Shown here: in pieces, positions 1 to 11,974 of the stretch
Numbering within the stretch: the first letter of the stretch is position 1
Layout of the letters: each line of letters opens with the position of its first letter
DNA from: Bacillus sp. OV322
GTDB taxonomy: Bacteria > Bacillota > Bacilli > Bacillales > DSM-1321
Assembly (NCBI RefSeq): GCF_900112495.1
Contig: NZ_FOMA01000002.1
Span: 1 to 64,000 of the forward strand
DNA: 64,000 bases
Direction: 5' to 3'
Made by a program: the position numbers and the translations under genes
The notes under the pieces: generated by a model
Databases searched by the model: none
Seen by the model: the letters and a program-made list of their open reading frames with translations, nothing else
What the model was told of the DNA's origin: nothing

Positions 1-124
1 CGAAGAAATGTTCGACTTGCTCATTTGCTTTTAGAGTGTGTGCTCACTATTTTAAAACGTTGGCGCTTAGTTTTGTTCAGTTTTCAAAGAGCAATTTGTC
101 GTTTATCTCGTAAGCGACTTTAAT
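1..124 (-). promoter_or_regulatory. rRNA operon leader with boxA, upstream of 16S rRNA
   Basis: The minus strand carries TGCTCTTTGAAAACT at 79-93, the boxA-like antitermination element found in Bacillus rRNA leaders, followed by the characteristic AACAAAAC and CGCCAACG stretches that precede 16S rRNA. The mature 16S start itself is not seen, so it must lie just beyond base 1. In B. subtilis the rrnO operon likewise follows gyrA, which supports the reading. Confidence 0.8.
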
Positions 125-153
125 ATCATACCATGCATAGTTTACAAGGTCAA
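125..153 (-). promoter_or_regulatory. rRNA operon promoter P2
   Basis: Minus-strand TTGACC, 17-base spacer, TATGAT, followed after about 30 bases by a boxA antitermination sequence. This is a near-consensus sigma-A promoter, placed as the downstream promoter of the tandem pair. Confidence 0.8.
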
Positions 154-205
154 TAACTTTTTTAAAAGAAAATATCCTGCAATCCTCTTCTGGTGCAACT
201 TCGTT

Positions 206-234
206 ATTATAAAGGCAAAGGACAAGAAAAGCAA
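206..234 (-). promoter_or_regulatory. rRNA operon promoter P1
   Basis: Read on the minus strand, a sigma-A type promoter TTGCTT, 17-base spacer, TATAAT. It lies 81 bases upstream of a second promoter of the same spacing and faces the left edge, where the 16S gene is expected. Tandem P1/P2 promoters are typical of Bacillus rrn operons. The -35 hexamer touches the preceding inverted repeat. Confidence 0.75.
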
Positions 235-251
235 GGGGGAAATCTCCCCCT
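234..251 (-). terminator. Short GC-rich hairpin downstream of the HD-GYP gene
   Basis: Seven-base perfect inverted repeat AGGGGGA/TCCCCCT with a four-base loop, 80 bases past the stop of the HD-GYP gene and immediately before rRNA promoter P1. On the minus strand only a loose T-rich stretch follows, so it is a weak intrinsic terminator candidate. Confidence 0.4.
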
Positions 252-330
252 CTGAATAATAGATTCCATGACTAATAGATTAAAGGCCTTGGTTTATATC
301 GATCCTTTACCTAGAGTTCGTGAGGAATGT

Positions 331-1404
331 TTACAGGATTTCCTCAATAAACAACTCCCGGGTTTTACCAAGATTAATGATTTCCCCGCTGTCTGCAGCT
401 TTTACGAGAGGCCGTGTCTGAGAATGTGCATCTATGAAAATGATTTCTGCCGTGTAGCCATTTGAGAGCCTTACCCGGCTTCCGATGGTGTAGGTTGTCA
501 CACATTCAAGAAGTGTTTTAACTACTGTAATATCAAACTTTCCAAAGTCATCCTGAAGGATCATTTCCATAACCTTAAACGGCGATTGTTTATTCCTGTA
601 TATCCTTTCAGAAGTCATTGCATGATAAACATCAGCAACTGCCACAATCCTTGAAAAGGAATGTGGCTCCTTTCCATTCCTTCCAGCGGGATATCCGCTT
701 CCGTCCAATCTTTCATGATGCTGAACAATTGCATATTTTACTGTTTCTTTTAGTATCGGGGTATTCTGAAGCATTCTCAGGCTATATATGGGATGCTTTC
801 TGATCTCTTCGTATTCCTCAGAAGTCAGGCTCGTTTTTTTATCGAGTATTTTTGGAGGAATCTTTGCCATTCCGCAGTCTGCCAGACAGCCTCCCATCGT
901 AATCTGCATGATGTCTGCCAATTCGTAATTCATTTTTTTTGCGATAAATCCGCAGATGATGCCCATTGAAATAGCATGATGATATAAATAGTCCTCTTTG
1001 CTGCAATAATGATGAAGCGAAACAAGCTCCTGAGGATTTTCCAAAAACTTTTCAAATAAAGGAATAATTATACTGCGCACTTTTGCCACATCTGCTATGC
1101 TTCCTGCCTGCCAGTTCTTAAAAAGCTTCTTATAGGCTTGTACCGCTTTTAAATATTGAGTTAAAAATGTTGAATCGCTGCCCTCTTCTTCTGATTCCTC
1201 ATCAATGATTTCCTTTGGAGAAAACCAGCTTCCGTCAATCAATGTCTTTTCAACACTGACATCAGTGACCAAAAAGGCCTGCAGCACTTCCAGCATTTCG
1301 TTTGTAATGATGGTTTTTTTAGTTATGATGGGGCGCTTTGTCATTCCAATAACATCTTTTGAAAGGATGCAGCCCTCTTCTAAATAATGTGTTTTTACTC
1401 GCAC
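331..1404 (-). CDS. HD-GYP domain protein with altered HD motif
   Basis: A protein of about 357 residues with a C-terminal HD-GYP-type domain, the fold of cyclic-di-GMP phosphodiesterases. The GYP part is intact (HHERLDGSGYP near residue 240) and an upstream His pair is present (YHHAIS), but the segment that is normally HDIGK reads ADCGM, so the metal-ligand His of the HD dyad is an Ala. Activity may therefore be lost or changed; a binding or regulatory role is possible. I place the start at the second GTG (1404) because AGAGGTG lies six bases before it; a GTG at 1413 would overlap that ribosome site. It lies between gyrA and the rRNA operon, a spot empty in B. subtilis. A strong terminator separates it from gyrA, so it needs its own promoter. 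Confidence 0.85.
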   Translation of the reverse strand: MRVKTHYLEEGCILSKDVIGMTKRPIITKKTIITNEMLEVLQAFLVTDVSVEKTLIDGSWFSPKEIIDEESEEEGSDSTFLTQYLKAVQAYKKLFKNWQAGSIADVAKVRSIIIPLFEKFLENPQELVSLHHYCSKEDYLYHHAISMGIICGFIAKKMNYELADIMQITMGGCLADCGMAKIPPKILDKKTSLTSEEYEEIRKHPIYSLRMLQNTPILKETVKYAIVQHHERLDGSGYPAGRNGKEPHSFSRIVAVADVYHAMTSERIYRNKQSPFKVMEMILQDDFGKFDITVVKTLLECVTTYTIGSRVRLSNGYTAEIIFIDAHSQTRPLVKAADSGEIINLGKTRELFIEEIL

Positions 1405-1485
1405 TTTGTGCACCTCTAGAACGCAATTTTTGTTTTTACCATAATATTACTTCACTTTTTCTGAAAAGACTATATATTTTCTCAG

Positions 1486-1532
1486 AATGCAAAAAGGAGG
1501 AGCATGGCATCCATGCTCCTCCTTTTTGCATT
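1486..1532. terminator. gyrA terminator (22-bp perfect hairpin)
   Basis: A 22-base perfect stem with a three-base loop starts three bases after the gyrA stop codon. The arms contain A5/T5 runs, so on the minus strand the stem ends in T5. It should work as a strong terminator for gyrA and could also stop plus-strand transcription. Confidence 0.9.
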
Positions 1533-1534
1533 TA

Positions 1535-4093
1535 TTATTCTTCACCGTTTTCAGTGTCTTCGTGTGCTTCTTCCGGTGTACTTCCTTCTTCTCCTATTTC
1601 ATCCTTAAATGGTTCAACAGGAGGTGTTTCAGCTATATCTTCAATAACTTCTTTTTCTTCATCACGTTCTACCATAGCAACTGTTGATACATACTCATTT
1701 TCAGAGTTTTCCAGGCGGATAAGCTTAACGCCCTGTGTGTTTCTTCCGGTTCTGGAGATATCCTCAACAGCCATCCTGATTAAAACACCTGCTGCTGTGA
1801 TCAGCATCAGATCTTCTTCTCCGGTAACAGTTTTAACTGCAATAAGTTCACCGTTCTTGTCGGTAACATTGCATGTTTTAATTCCTTTTCCGCCTCTATT
1901 TTGAATACGGTATTCGTCAGCAGGCGTCCGCTTTCCGTAACCGTTTTTAGTGACAATCAGCACTTCTTCGCTTTCTTCCAGTATTTCCATGCCGACAACT
2001 TCATCATTATTCCGCAGTGTGATTCCTTTTACTCCTGAAGCAGTCCGGCCCATTGAGCGGACATCTTCTTCAGGGAAACGGATCAGCATGCCGTTTTTCG
2101 TGCCGATTACGATGTGCTTCGTACCATCGGTCAGCCTTACTGAAATCAGTTCATCCTCTTCTCTCAAGCCAAGGGCAATCAAACCGTTAGTCCTGATATT
2201 TGCGAAAGAGGATAGTGGAGATCGTTTTGATATCCCATCCTTGGTGGTGAAGAACAGGAACCAGTCATCCACAAAGTCTTTTACAGGTATGATGGCATTT
2301 ATCCATTCTCCTTTTTCAATTTCAAGGAGATTAATGATTGGAAGCCCCTTCGCTGTTCTTCCATACTCAGGGATTTCATATCCTTTAGCACGGTATACTT
2401 TTCCCTTATTCGTAAAGAAGAGGAGTGTATCATGCGTAGATGTTGTCAGCAGATGACCGACAAAATCATCCTCATTTGTGCCCATTCCCTGAATGCCTCT
2501 TCCGCCGCGCTTTTGGCTGCGGTACGTGGAAGCAGGAAGACGCTTGATATAGCCATTATGAGTCAGTGTGACAATAATGTTTTCCTCTGGAATCAAATCC
2601 TCGTCTTCAATGCTTTCAAATCCGCCCAAAACAATCTCTGTGCGTCTTTCATCATTAAAGCGTTCCTTGATTTCCAGCAGCTCCTCACGGATGATGGCTA
2701 ATACTTTTTCTTCATCTGCCAGGATTGCACGCAATTCTGCTATTAACTTAACCAATTCCTGATATTCTTCTTCAATTTTCTCCCGCTCCAAACCGGTTAG
2801 ACGCTGAAGGCGCATATCCAGGATGGCCTGTGCCTGCTTTTCAGAAAGGGAGAATTCCGTCATTAACCCTTCACGGGCAATTTCAGTAGTCTGGGAACCG
2901 CGGATTAAACTGATGATCCGATCCAGGTTATCAAGAGCGATGCGCAATCCCTCTAAAATGTGGGCACGTGCCTCAGCTTTCCTTAGTTCAAATTCCGTCC
3001 TTCTTCTAATTACGACCTGCTGGTGCTCAAGATAATAATGCAGAGTCTGCTTCAGATTCAGTACTTTAGGCTGTCCATCAACAAGCGCAAGAAGGTTGAT
3101 TCCGAAGCTTGTCTGCATAGCGGTATGTTTATATAAATTGTTAAGAAGCACATTCGCATTTGCATCACGGCGGACTTCAATGACGATCCGCATTCCGTTC
3201 CGGTCAGACTCATCGCGGAGATCTGTTATGCCGTCTATTCTCTTGTCGCGGGCAAGCTCGGCTATCTTTTCAATCAGCTTGGCCTTATTAACCTGATAAG
3301 GAAGCTCCTTAACAAGAATGACCTGCTTGCCGTTTGATTTTTCTTCAATTTCAACCTTTGCACGAAGCAGGATGGAGCCGCGTCCGGTTTCATACGCTTT
3401 TCTAATGCCGCTGCGGCCAAGAATCATTCCTGCAGTAGGAAAATCCGGACCTGGAATAATTTCCATTAGCTCAGGAATGGTAATTTCAGGGTTCGTGCTT
3501 AACGCAAGCACACCGTCAATGACTTCTCCTAATTGATGCGGAGGAATGTTTGTCGCCATGCCGACCGCGATGCCCGAAGAGCCATTTACTAGCAGGTTCG
3601 GAAAGCGGGCAGGCATAACTGCCGGTTCTTTTTCGGAACCATCATAGTTTTCTTTATAATCAATGGTGTCTTTATTGAGGTCGCGAAGGAGCTCCATTGA
3701 TATTTTTGACATTCTGGCTTCAGTGTAACGCATGGCTGCTGCCGGGTCGCCGTCTACAGAACCGAAATTGCCGTGGCCGTCTACAAGCATATAGCGATAG
3801 TTGAAATCCTGCGCCATCCGCACCATCGTTTCATAAACGGCACTGTCGCCATGCGGATGGTACTTGCCGATTACTTCGCCGACGATACGGGCAGACTTTT
3901 TGAATGGCTTTTCAGCTGTCATTCCTAAGTCGTTCATGGCATAAAGGATACGGCGGTGAACAGGCTTTAGTCCATCCCTGACGTCAGGAAGGGCACGCGA
4001 TACAATAACGCTCATGGCATAATCCAAAAAGGAAGTGCGCATTTCGGTGCTTATGTTAATCTCTTTTACATTTGATTGCTGATTTTCTGACAT
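1535..4093 (-). CDS. gyrA: DNA gyrase subunit A
   Basis: Breakage-reunion subunit of DNA gyrase, which with GyrB introduces negative supercoils using ATP. 852 residues, somewhat longer than the B. subtilis protein (821) because of an acidic C-terminal tail (about 45 residues rich in Glu/Asp). The catalytic tyrosine is Tyr123 in [11 protein letters not shown]. The C-terminal beta-pinwheel carries the GyrA-box QKRGGRG near residue 530 and a related QNRGGKG later. The quinolone-determining positions are the susceptible forms Ser84 and Glu88 (HGDSAVYE). Ribosome site GGAGGTTGG lies just before the ATG. It follows gyrB by 148 bases; a hairpin sits in that gap. Confidence 0.98.
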   Translation of the reverse strand: MSENQQSNVKEINISTEMRTSFLDYAMSVIVSRALPDVRDGLKPVHRRILYAMNDLGMTAEKPFKKSARIVGEVIGKYHPHGDSAVYETMVRMAQDFNYRYMLVDGHGNFGSVDGDPAAAMRYTEARMSKISMELLRDLNKDTIDYKENYDGSEKEPAVMPARFPNLLVNGSSGIAVGMATNIPPHQLGEVIDGVLALSTNPEITIPELMEIIPGPDFPTAGMILGRSGIRKAYETGRGSILLRAKVEIEEKSNGKQVILVKELPYQVNKAKLIEKIAELARDKRIDGITDLRDESDRNGMRIVIEVRRDANANVLLNNLYKHTAMQTSFGINLLALVDGQPKVLNLKQTLHYYLEHQQVVIRRRTEFELRKAEARAHILEGLRIALDNLDRIISLIRGSQTTEIAREGLMTEFSLSEKQAQAILDMRLQRLTGLEREKIEEEYQELVKLIAELRAILADEEKVLAIIREELLEIKERFNDERRTEIVLGGFESIEDEDLIPEENIIVTLTHNGYIKRLPASTYRSQKRGGRGIQGMGTNEDDFVGHLLTTSTHDTLLFFTNKGKVYRAKGYEIPEYGRTAKGLPIINLLEIEKGEWINAIIPVKDFVDDWFLFFTTKDGISKRSPLSSFANIRTNGLIALGLREEDELISVRLTDGTKHIVIGTKNGMLIRFPEEDVRSMGRTASGVKGITLRNNDEVVGMEILEESEEVLIVTKNGYGKRTPADEYRIQNRGGKGIKTCNVTDKNGELIAVKTVTGEEDLMLITAAGVLIRMAVEDISRTGRNTQGVKLIRLENSENEYVSTVAMVERDEEKEVIEDIAETPPVEPFKDEIGEEGSTPEEAHEDTENGEE

Positions 4094-4206
4094 GGAGCCA
4101 ACCTCCTTTTATAAAGCAAAAAGCTTTTTGTAAAAAAGTATAATGAGAGCTATAACAGGTGATTCTCCCTGGTCCTCATATTTTCCGGAAACAAAAATGT
4201 AAACAA

Positions 4207-4234
4207 CAGGATAGAAGAATGGTCATCTATCCTG
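4207..4234 (-). terminator. Hairpin between gyrB and gyrA
   Basis: Nine-base perfect arms CAGGATAGA/TCTATCCTG with a ten-base loop, 8 bases after the gyrB stop and followed on the minus strand by a GTTGTTT run. The T tract is imperfect. It could be a partial terminator or an mRNA-processing or stability element separating gyrB from gyrA. Confidence 0.45.
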
Positions 4235-4241
4235 CTGGAAT

Positions 4242-6176
<1,935 letters not shown>

Positions 6177-6273
6177 CTACACTTTTCTATTGGCATTCTA
6201 TGCTTGTATGTTAATTGTTCAGTCCAGGACTGAAAAAAGGATAGTTTTAGCTGGCAATCTTTGCAGCGGGTCA

Positions 6274-6522
6274 TCAGTCATTCAAAACGGACAGCTGCTG
6301 CGACCTTTTTTTTAACGTACCTGAAGCAAGAGGCGAATAAAATACATGCTTGTCTGTAATAACAACCGATTTTATTGACCCTTTTGCCAGGTTGGAGATG
6401 ATGCTTTCTTTCTTTTCCAGGAATTCCTGGGTAATGGCTGAAGAATGGAGGATTTGTTTATCCAAGATGGCAATTACATCATCCGTTTTAACAAGTATAT
6501 CCTCCCCGATATGCAGATACAT
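6274..6522 (-). CDS. remB: Extracellular matrix regulator RemB
   Basis: 82-residue protein of the DUF370/RemA-RemB family (YaaB in B. subtilis, 81 residues). RemB contributes with RemA to activation of biofilm matrix genes; the biochemical role of RemB is less defined than that of RemA. The start MYLHIGEDI and the conserved KSVVITDKHVFYSP segment identify it. It lies 12 bases after recF, so the two are co-transcribed. Confidence 0.92.
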   Translation of the reverse strand: MYLHIGEDILVKTDDVIAILDKQILHSSAITQEFLEKKESIISNLAKGSIKSVVITDKHVFYSPLASGTLKKRSQQLSVLND

Positions 6523-6534
6523 GAACTCACCTCA

Positions 6535-7653
6535 TCATTTGACCTTTGTTACATGTCCCTGATTCACTGTAAAGGCTGCAGCTTCACGCAGAGTCTGATG
6601 GTCAATCCCCTCTACAGAAGTGGTAGTAACAAATGTCTGCACCTTCCCTTGGATGGTATTTAACAGGTGTGACTGCCTGAAGTCATCCAGCTCTGATAAG
6701 ACATCATCCAGCAGGAGTATTGGATATTCGCCGATTTCGGCGTGTATTAATTCAATTTCAGCAAGTTTCAAAGAAAGGGCAGTGGTACGCTGCTGCCCCT
6801 GAGATCCAAAGGTCTGTACATCCCGTCCGTTCACATAAAAGACCAGATCATCCCGATGGGGCCCGGTCAGTGTCACACCCCGTTCAATTTCTCTTGCTTT
6901 TATTTTAGCAAATTTTTCTTGGAATTCTTCTATCATTTTCGACAAATCCATAGATTCTGATACATCGAGAGAGGGCTTATATTCTATTTTCAGAATTTCT
7001 TGTCCTCTTGATATGCCGGAATGTACCGGTTCTGCCCATTTTTGCAGCAAAAAAAGGAACTTATACCGGCGCAGCACAATCTTTGCAGCGTGGTCAATAA
7101 GCTGCTCTGTTAAGACATCCAGCATGGTGGTGTCTGTCTGTTTTCGGATTTGAAGAAGTTTCAAATAATGATTTCTTTGTTGAAGTATTTTTTGATATTG
7201 ACTCATATCATGAAGGTAGACGGGAGAAACCTGCCCAATTTCCATATCTATAAAACGGCGTCTCACCTGAGGACTTCCCTTGACCAGATTCAAATCCTCC
7301 GGAGCAAACATAATTACATTCATATTCCCGACATATTGGCTTAGCCTCTGTTGTTCAATATGATTGCTTTTAGCTTTTTTACCCTTTTTGGAAATGAGTA
7401 ATTCAAGTGGAATAGAATTATTTCTCTTTTTTACCCTACCTTCTATTTTAGCATATTCCTGGTCCCAGCGAATAAGTTCTTTATCATTGGATGTCCGGTG
7501 GGATTTTGCCATGGCCAGCACATAGATGGACTCCATGACATTTGTTTTGCCCTGGGCATTTTCTCCAAGGATAACATTCACCTTGTTTTCGAAAGATAGT
7601 TCAAGATCTTCATAATTCCGGTAATTCTTCAGTTTTATGTTTTCTATATGCAT
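6535..7653 (-). CDS. recF: DNA replication/repair protein RecF
   Basis: SMC-like ATPase that helps load RecA at single-strand gaps with RecO and RecR. 372 residues, normal for Bacillus. Walker A GENAQGKT near residue 31, ABC signature region [18 protein letters not shown], Walker [13 protein letters not shown]. It follows yaaA by 16 bases and precedes remB by 12, the standard origin-region operon. Confidence 0.97.
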   Translation of the reverse strand: MHIENIKLKNYRNYEDLELSFENKVNVILGENAQGKTNVMESIYVLAMAKSHRTSNDKELIRWDQEYAKIEGRVKKRNNSIPLELLISKKGKKAKSNHIEQQRLSQYVGNMNVIMFAPEDLNLVKGSPQVRRRFIDMEIGQVSPVYLHDMSQYQKILQQRNHYLKLLQIRKQTDTTMLDVLTEQLIDHAAKIVLRRYKFLFLLQKWAEPVHSGISRGQEILKIEYKPSLDVSESMDLSKMIEEFQEKFAKIKAREIERGVTLTGPHRDDLVFYVNGRDVQTFGSQGQQRTTALSLKLAEIELIHAEIGEYPILLLDDVLSELDDFRQSHLLNTIQGKVQTFVTTTSVEGIDHQTLREAAAFTVNQGHVTKVK

Positions 7654-7669
7654 ATGTTCTATCCTTTGC

Positions 7670-7894
7670 TTAGGAAGTGATCAAGAAACGGCCGCTGACC
7701 TGCGGGATCTCTATTTTATCACCTTCCCTAAGCTTTCTGCCCCTCCGGACATCCAATTCACCGTTTATAAATACTTCATGCTCACTCAGGAACCATTTCG
7801 CCATCCCTCCGCTTTGGATGACATCAGCCAGCTTCAAAAATTGACCCAGTGTGATATATTCCGTTCCAATCTGAATCTCTTGCATATCGCTCAC
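7670..7894 (-). CDS. yaaA: S4 domain RNA-binding protein YaaA
   Basis: 74-residue protein with an S4-type RNA-binding fold ([15 protein letters not shown], then [15 protein letters not shown]). It is the conserved short protein between dnaN and recF in Bacilli (YaaA/RlbA), implicated in ribosome-associated function in B. subtilis. The ribosome site is weak (GAGTGAG 5 bases before the ATG). First gene after a good promoter. Confidence 0.93.
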   Translation of the reverse strand: MSDMQEIQIGTEYITLGQFLKLADVIQSGGMAKWFLSEHEVFINGELDVRRGRKLREGDKIEIPQVSGRFLITS

Positions 7895-7921
7895 TCATTT
7901 CTCAGTAGTCTCTAATATTTT

Positions 7922-7950
7922 ATTTTACTAAAAAAAACGCAAATAGACAA
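7922..7950 (-). promoter_or_regulatory. Promoter of yaaA-recF-remB-gyrB
   Basis: Minus-strand TTGTCT, 17-base spacer with a T8 tract, TAAAAT, 28 bases before the yaaA start. The 362-base gap 7895-8256 holds this promoter and the dnaN terminator; I see nothing else convincing in it. Confidence 0.7.
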
Positions 7951-8146
7951 AGTATTGACGATACAGCCAGGGCATTTTTCGCAATGACGGCTATTTATGT
8001 GTGCTGAAAGCTGTCATTGCGATTTTACGCTGATCATACTTGCTTCTCTTTTTTTAGGCTGACTATAGCATTCGATCCTCCATGACCCCTTAGAAAATAT
8101 GTACGTAATTTGGGCAATTTCCCTTAAGCCGATCGTAAAGCATGAT

Positions 8147-8177
8147 AAAAAGAAAAAGGCCCGCAAGACAGACCTTT
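8147..8177 (-). terminator. dnaN terminator
   Basis: Minus-strand stem AAAGGTC/GGCCTTT (one G-T pair) with a nine-base loop and a TTTTTCTTTTT tail, about 80 bases after the dnaN stop. Confidence 0.75.
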
Positions 8178-8256
8178 ACTTTCACAGAACTAAATACATA
8201 TATTGCCCTTTACGCTGTTTGTGCCGCAAAGCTTTGAAATGTGTGTTATTTGCTTT

Positions 8257-9393
8257 TTAGTATGTCCTTACAGGCAGGATTAATTGCAGCATTGTGTCAT
8301 CGTTTAGCGAGCGGATGACAAATGGCCTCATGGCGCCAGTGAAATTAATTGTAATATCCGTGCCTTCCAAAGCCTTTAAAGCATCCATGACAAACTTTGC
8401 AGAGAAGGATATTTTAAGATCTTCGCCTTCAATCGATTCAGCAAGCACTTCTTCAATGACTTTCCCGATTTCAGGAGTATTGGAAGATACTTCAATGATT
8501 TTTCCATCATGTGTAGATAATTTGACGACATTGTTTCTGCCTTCTCTAGCAAGAAGTGACGCCCGGTCAATCGCCTGCAGAAAATCCTTGGCGCGGACGG
8601 TGACATCAGTTTTGCTGTCGTTTGGAATCAGTCTGGATGTGTCAGGATAGTTTCCTTCAAGCAGCCTTGAGTAAAACAGCAGGTTTTGAGCTTTGAAAAG
8701 CACCTGGTTTTCTGTAATAACAATTTCGATCGGATCGTTCGTATCATCCAGGATCTTGCTTAGCTCATTTAAGCTTTTTCCGGGGATGACCACACTATGT
8801 GATCCTTGGATGCCGCTTTCTATTTTTGCTTTTCTCATTGCCAGGCGGTGGCTGTCTGTTGCAATACAGGTTAATTCGTCCGTTTCAACCTTCAAGTTTA
8901 CACCTGTCAAGATGGGCCGTGTTTCTGACGTGGACACAGCAAAGACAGTTTGGCGTATTAGCGTTTTAAGGAGATCCGCTGGAATCTTAAAAATGTTTTC
9001 TTCTTCAATCATTGGCAGGTGAGGATATTCTTCCGCATCTAATCCATTTAAATTAAATTCAGCTTTTCCTGAACGGAGAATTGTCTGGAAATGGTTTTGC
9101 ACTTCAATTTCAACCGTATCCATGGGAAGTTTTTTAACAATATCGCTGAAAAAACGGGCATTAAGGACGATTGCCCCGCTTTGTTTGACTTCAACAATCT
9201 CATTGCCCTCATCTTCTGCCGGAATAAAAGATTGAATGGAAATATCCGAATCACTTCCGGTAAGTGTGACACCTTCGCTTGTAACATTGATTTTTATCCC
9301 AGTCAGAATAGGGATTGTCGTTCTGGATGTAACAGCCTTTAGAACTTCCTGGACGCTATGGACCAAACGATCTCTTTGGATGATAAATCTCAT
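8257..9393 (-). CDS. dnaN: DNA polymerase III beta sliding clamp
   Basis: Ring-forming processivity clamp for the replicative polymerase; three similar domains of about 125 residues. From MRFIIQRDRLV it has 378 residues, the same as B. subtilis DnaN, and GGGAGG lies nine bases upstream; the 15-residue extension to 9438 lacks support. The C-terminal LILPVRTY is the conserved end next to the clamp's peptide-binding pocket. Separated from dnaA by the unwinding part of oriC. Confidence 0.98.
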   Translation of the reverse strand: MRFIIQRDRLVHSVQEVLKAVTSRTTIPILTGIKINVTSEGVTLTGSDSDISIQSFIPAEDEGNEIVEVKQSGAIVLNARFFSDIVKKLPMDTVEIEVQNHFQTILRSGKAEFNLNGLDAEEYPHLPMIEEENIFKIPADLLKTLIRQTVFAVSTSETRPILTGVNLKVETDELTCIATDSHRLAMRKAKIESGIQGSHSVVIPGKSLNELSKILDDTNDPIEIVITENQVLFKAQNLLFYSRLLEGNYPDTSRLIPNDSKTDVTVRAKDFLQAIDRASLLAREGRNNVVKLSTHDGKIIEVSSNTPEIGKVIEEVLAESIEGEDLKISFSAKFVMDALKALEGTDITINFTGAMRPFVIRSLNDDTMLQLILPVRTY

Positions 9394-9439
9394 TTTATTT
9401 TTCCTCCCGTTAAGTGATATTTTCAGCCTGCTAAGCATA

Positions 9440-9490
9440 GTGTTTTAGTTATTATTTTTTTAAAAAAGATAGTAGTAATAGTAGTAGGGC
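9440..9490 (-). promoter_or_regulatory. oriC unwinding element: DnaA-trios and AT-rich stretch
   Basis: Read on the minus strand, a DnaA box (9500-9508) is followed by a GC-rich GGCCC, then TACTACTATTACTACTAT (9469-9486, six three-base repeats) and an A/T-only run (9448-9467). This box, GC patch, trio repeats and AT-rich order is the basal unwinding system established for B. subtilis oriC, where DnaA filaments engage the trios on one strand. Confidence 0.88.
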
Positions 9491-9499
9491 CTGTTAATA

Positions 9500-9583
9500 T
9501 GTGGATAACTGCGATAAACATAAGGAAAAACAGTCTATCCACATGTGGACAGACTGTGAGTAAGTGTAAAGAAGTTATCAACA
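9500..9583. promoter_or_regulatory. DnaA-box cluster between dnaA and dnaN (oriC, incC-like)
   Basis: Perfect TGTGGATAA at 9500-9508; one-mismatch boxes CTATCCACA at 9535-9543 and TTATCAACA at 9575-9583; a weaker TGTGGACAG at 9544-9552 that with its neighbour forms a palindrome around ACATGT. Confidence 0.88.
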
Positions 9584-9594
9584 CTATTCGCATG

Positions 9595-10944
9595 TCAGAC
9601 TTTTAGCTGCACCTGTATTTCCTTAACCTGTCTTTGCAGCTGGGAATCTGTTTGAAGCAGTTTTGAAATTTTTTCATGAGCATGAATGACGGTGGTATGA
9701 TCTCTTCCTCCGAATTCATCTCCTATTTTAGGAAGAGAAAAATCTGTCAGCTCGCGGGATAAATACATGGCGATCTGCCGCGGAAAAGCGACTGACTTTG
9801 TTCTCTTTTTAGCTTTGAAGTCTTCAAGCTTAACACTGTAATGCTCTCCGACTGTTTTTTGAATATCAAGGATCGTAACGATTTTAGGCTTTGAGCTTGG
9901 AATGATATCTTTTAATGCTTCAGCTGCAAGGTCTGCATTGATATCTTTATTAATCAATGACGAATAAGCGACAACTCTAATAAGTGCCCCCTCAAGCTCA
10001 CGAATATTCGAATCAATCTGGTTTGCGATATAAAGCATCACTTCATTTGGGATATCAAGGCCCTCTGCTTTAGCTTTTTTGCGGAGTATCGCGATCCTGG
10101 TCTCAAGATCAGGCGGTGTGATATCTGTAATCAGCCCCCATTCAAAACGGGAACGCAGCCTGTCTTCGAGTGTAGGTATCTCTTTAGGAGGACGATCACT
10201 TGAAATGACAATTTGCTTGCTTTCTTCATGGAGGGTATTGAAAGTATGGAAAAATTCCTCCTGTGTTTGTTCTTTTCCGGCTAAAAATTGAATATCATCA
10301 ATAAGAAGAACATCTACATTCCGATATTTGTCGCGGAAGTCACCCGCCTTGTTATCACGTATGGAATTAATGAATTCATTGGTGAACTTTTCCGAAGAAA
10401 GGTATACCACCTTTGCCCGCGGATTATGTTCCAGCACATAGTGGCCGATAGCGTGCATTAAATGCGTTTTGCCAAGGCCCACTCCCCCGTATATAAACAA
10501 AGGATTATAGGCTTTAGCTGGAGCTTCGGCTACTGCAAGCGATGCTGCATGGGCAAACCGGTTGCCTGAACCAATGACAAATGTATCAAATGTATTTTTA
10601 GTATTTAACATGTGCTGCGGAAAATCATTTTGATCATCGTCTTGTTTCTTTGGCTTTTTGGCAGGAGGCGAATCAGCAAAGTCATCTTCTCCCTGATTAG
10701 GGGGAATGATAAATTTAGCTTCTAATTCTTCACCTGTCAGCTCTAACAGAACATCTGATATAAGCCGGGAATAGCGTTCTTCCAGCCAATCACGGGCAAA
10801 CTCATTGGGAGCCGTTACAGTTAATAGGTCTCCCTGCAGCATATGGGCTTTTGTCGATTTAAGCCATGTTTCAAAACTTGGCTTTGAAATCTTCTTTTCA
10901 ATCTTTGATAAAGCCTGGTTCCATAAACTATCAATGTTCTCCAT
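9595..10944 (-). CDS. dnaA: Chromosomal replication initiator DnaA
   Basis: AAA+ initiator that binds DnaA boxes and opens oriC. 449 residues. Domain I at the N-terminus ([15 protein letters not shown]), variable linker with acidic/Lys-rich stretch near 95-115, AAA+ core with Walker [10 protein letters not shown] near 150 and Walker [10 protein letters not shown], and the domain IV box-binding helix signature [15 protein letters not shown] near the C-terminus. Ribosome site AAAGGAGGG precedes the ATG. Flanked on both sides by DnaA-box clusters, so it is probably autoregulated. Confidence 0.99.
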   Translation of the reverse strand: MENIDSLWNQALSKIEKKISKPSFETWLKSTKAHMLQGDLLTVTAPNEFARDWLEERYSRLISDVLLELTGEELEAKFIIPPNQGEDDFADSPPAKKPKKQDDDQNDFPQHMLNTKNTFDTFVIGSGNRFAHAASLAVAEAPAKAYNPLFIYGGVGLGKTHLMHAIGHYVLEHNPRAKVVYLSSEKFTNEFINSIRDNKAGDFRDKYRNVDVLLIDDIQFLAGKEQTQEEFFHTFNTLHEESKQIVISSDRPPKEIPTLEDRLRSRFEWGLITDITPPDLETRIAILRKKAKAEGLDIPNEVMLYIANQIDSNIRELEGALIRVVAYSSLINKDINADLAAEALKDIIPSSKPKIVTILDIQKTVGEHYSVKLEDFKAKKRTKSVAFPRQIAMYLSRELTDFSLPKIGDEFGGRDHTTVIHAHEKISKLLQTDSQLQRQVKEIQVQLKV

Positions 10945-11176
10945 CTAATCCCTCCTTTGCTAAGGATATTTCTATAAAAAATGAAAATGAATACGCAAGT
11001 TCAGGATTGTATTCTAACTCCGCATTTTCTGGTTTCTGACCCTGTTTCCATTCTTGTGCAACATTTGTATAAGCGGAAATACATTAAAATACGTAGACAG
11101 TATTTTTATGCATCAACAGGGATGGGAAAAAAATATATAATAAGAAGTAAAACAGTTTTCGACAATATCCACCGAT

Positions 11177-11439
11177 TGTGGACAAATTTATATTCACAGC
11201 TAGAATAATTTATCCACATGTTATACACATTTTGTGGATAAGTGCTAAAATGATTGAAAGTTATTCAGAGTGAAAACACAAATATAATATCAGATATTTG
11301 CCTTAGTTGCAATGGATTTAAAAACTTTATCCACAAGACCACACGCTGCGGGAAAAACTTTTCCACAGTCCTTTTTTATGTGCAAAAGTATAACTGGAAG
11401 GCTGTGGATATTGAGAAAAATGTCGAAAAAGTATCCACA
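11177..11439. promoter_or_regulatory. DnaA-box cluster upstream of dnaA (oriC, incA/B-like)
   Basis: Perfect boxes TTATCCACA at 11210-11218 and 11327-11335, TGTGGATAA at 11233-11241, and TTATACACA at 11221-11229; one-mismatch boxes at 11177-11185, 11359-11367, 11403-11411 and 11431-11439. Boxes lie on both strands. In the rest of the gene-free stretch 10945-11974 there is a dispersed repeat (11557-11762), the AT-rich dnaA promoter region near the gene, and the rpmH upstream region. Confidence 0.9.
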
Positions 11440-11556
11440 GCTGTAAATGTAAGCTTATAAATGGACAAGCGGTTCAATATGAAGAGCTCTCTATTAATAC
11501 TGAAATAATGAAAAAAGCTGAGGGGTAGATCAGCAATTAATGAAGTATTACTTTTT

Positions 11557-11762
11557 GGCTCTTTTCTTAAATATCGTTGTTTTTTAATAAGTTCTGTGAG
11601 GCGTCCCATTGGTAAGTCAGGCTGATTGGAATGTAAGGCAAGACTCCTGCGGGATTAGCGGCACAGCCGAGGAGACTCACCGGCCGCCTCGCGGAAAGCG
11701 AGCATCCTGAAGCGGAAATCAACCCCTTGTTCAGATAGCAGCAAAGTTTACGAAAACAGCCT
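11557..11762 (-). repeat. Dispersed MITE-like repeat, copy A (inverted)
   Basis: A copy of the intergenic repeat also found at 25817, 34842, 40747, 40969, 52303 and 62080. In this orientation it begins with the right terminal repeat (GGCTCTTTTCTTAAA) and ends with the complement of the left one (GAAAACAGCC). The core contains ACTCCTGCGGGA, GCGGAAAGCGAGCATCCTG and CGGAAATCAACC. The eight bases on either side (TACTTTTT and TGATTTTT) match at six positions, a possible decayed target duplication. Confidence 0.85.
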
Positions 11763-11974
11763 GATTTTTCAATCGGAAAATATGCTGAGCCAAAATTTTC
11801 TATGTTCCAAAGCAGTAAAATGATTTACAATAGGAGAATACGAACAAAAAGATCACTTGGCTTTTTTGATATAAAATTGATTTTTTTTTATAGAGAGGTT
11901 GACTTTTTAGTCCTGCCATCTATATAATTACGAAGACTGTCTTTAACTGTTATTCCTCAGGGAGGTGTCATATA

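Noticed and set aside
1359..1904. 181-residue plus-strand frame antisense to gyrA and the HD-GYP start
   Set aside because: Ser-rich shadow of the gyrA reading frame across a terminator; no ribosome site.
3770..3870. Quinolone-resistance changes in gyrA
   Set aside because: Positions 84 (Ser) and 88 (Glu) carry the wild-type, susceptible residues.
10981..11208. 75-residue plus-strand open frame in oriC
   Set aside because: It overlaps DnaA boxes and AT-rich origin DNA, has no ribosome site, and its translation resembles no protein.
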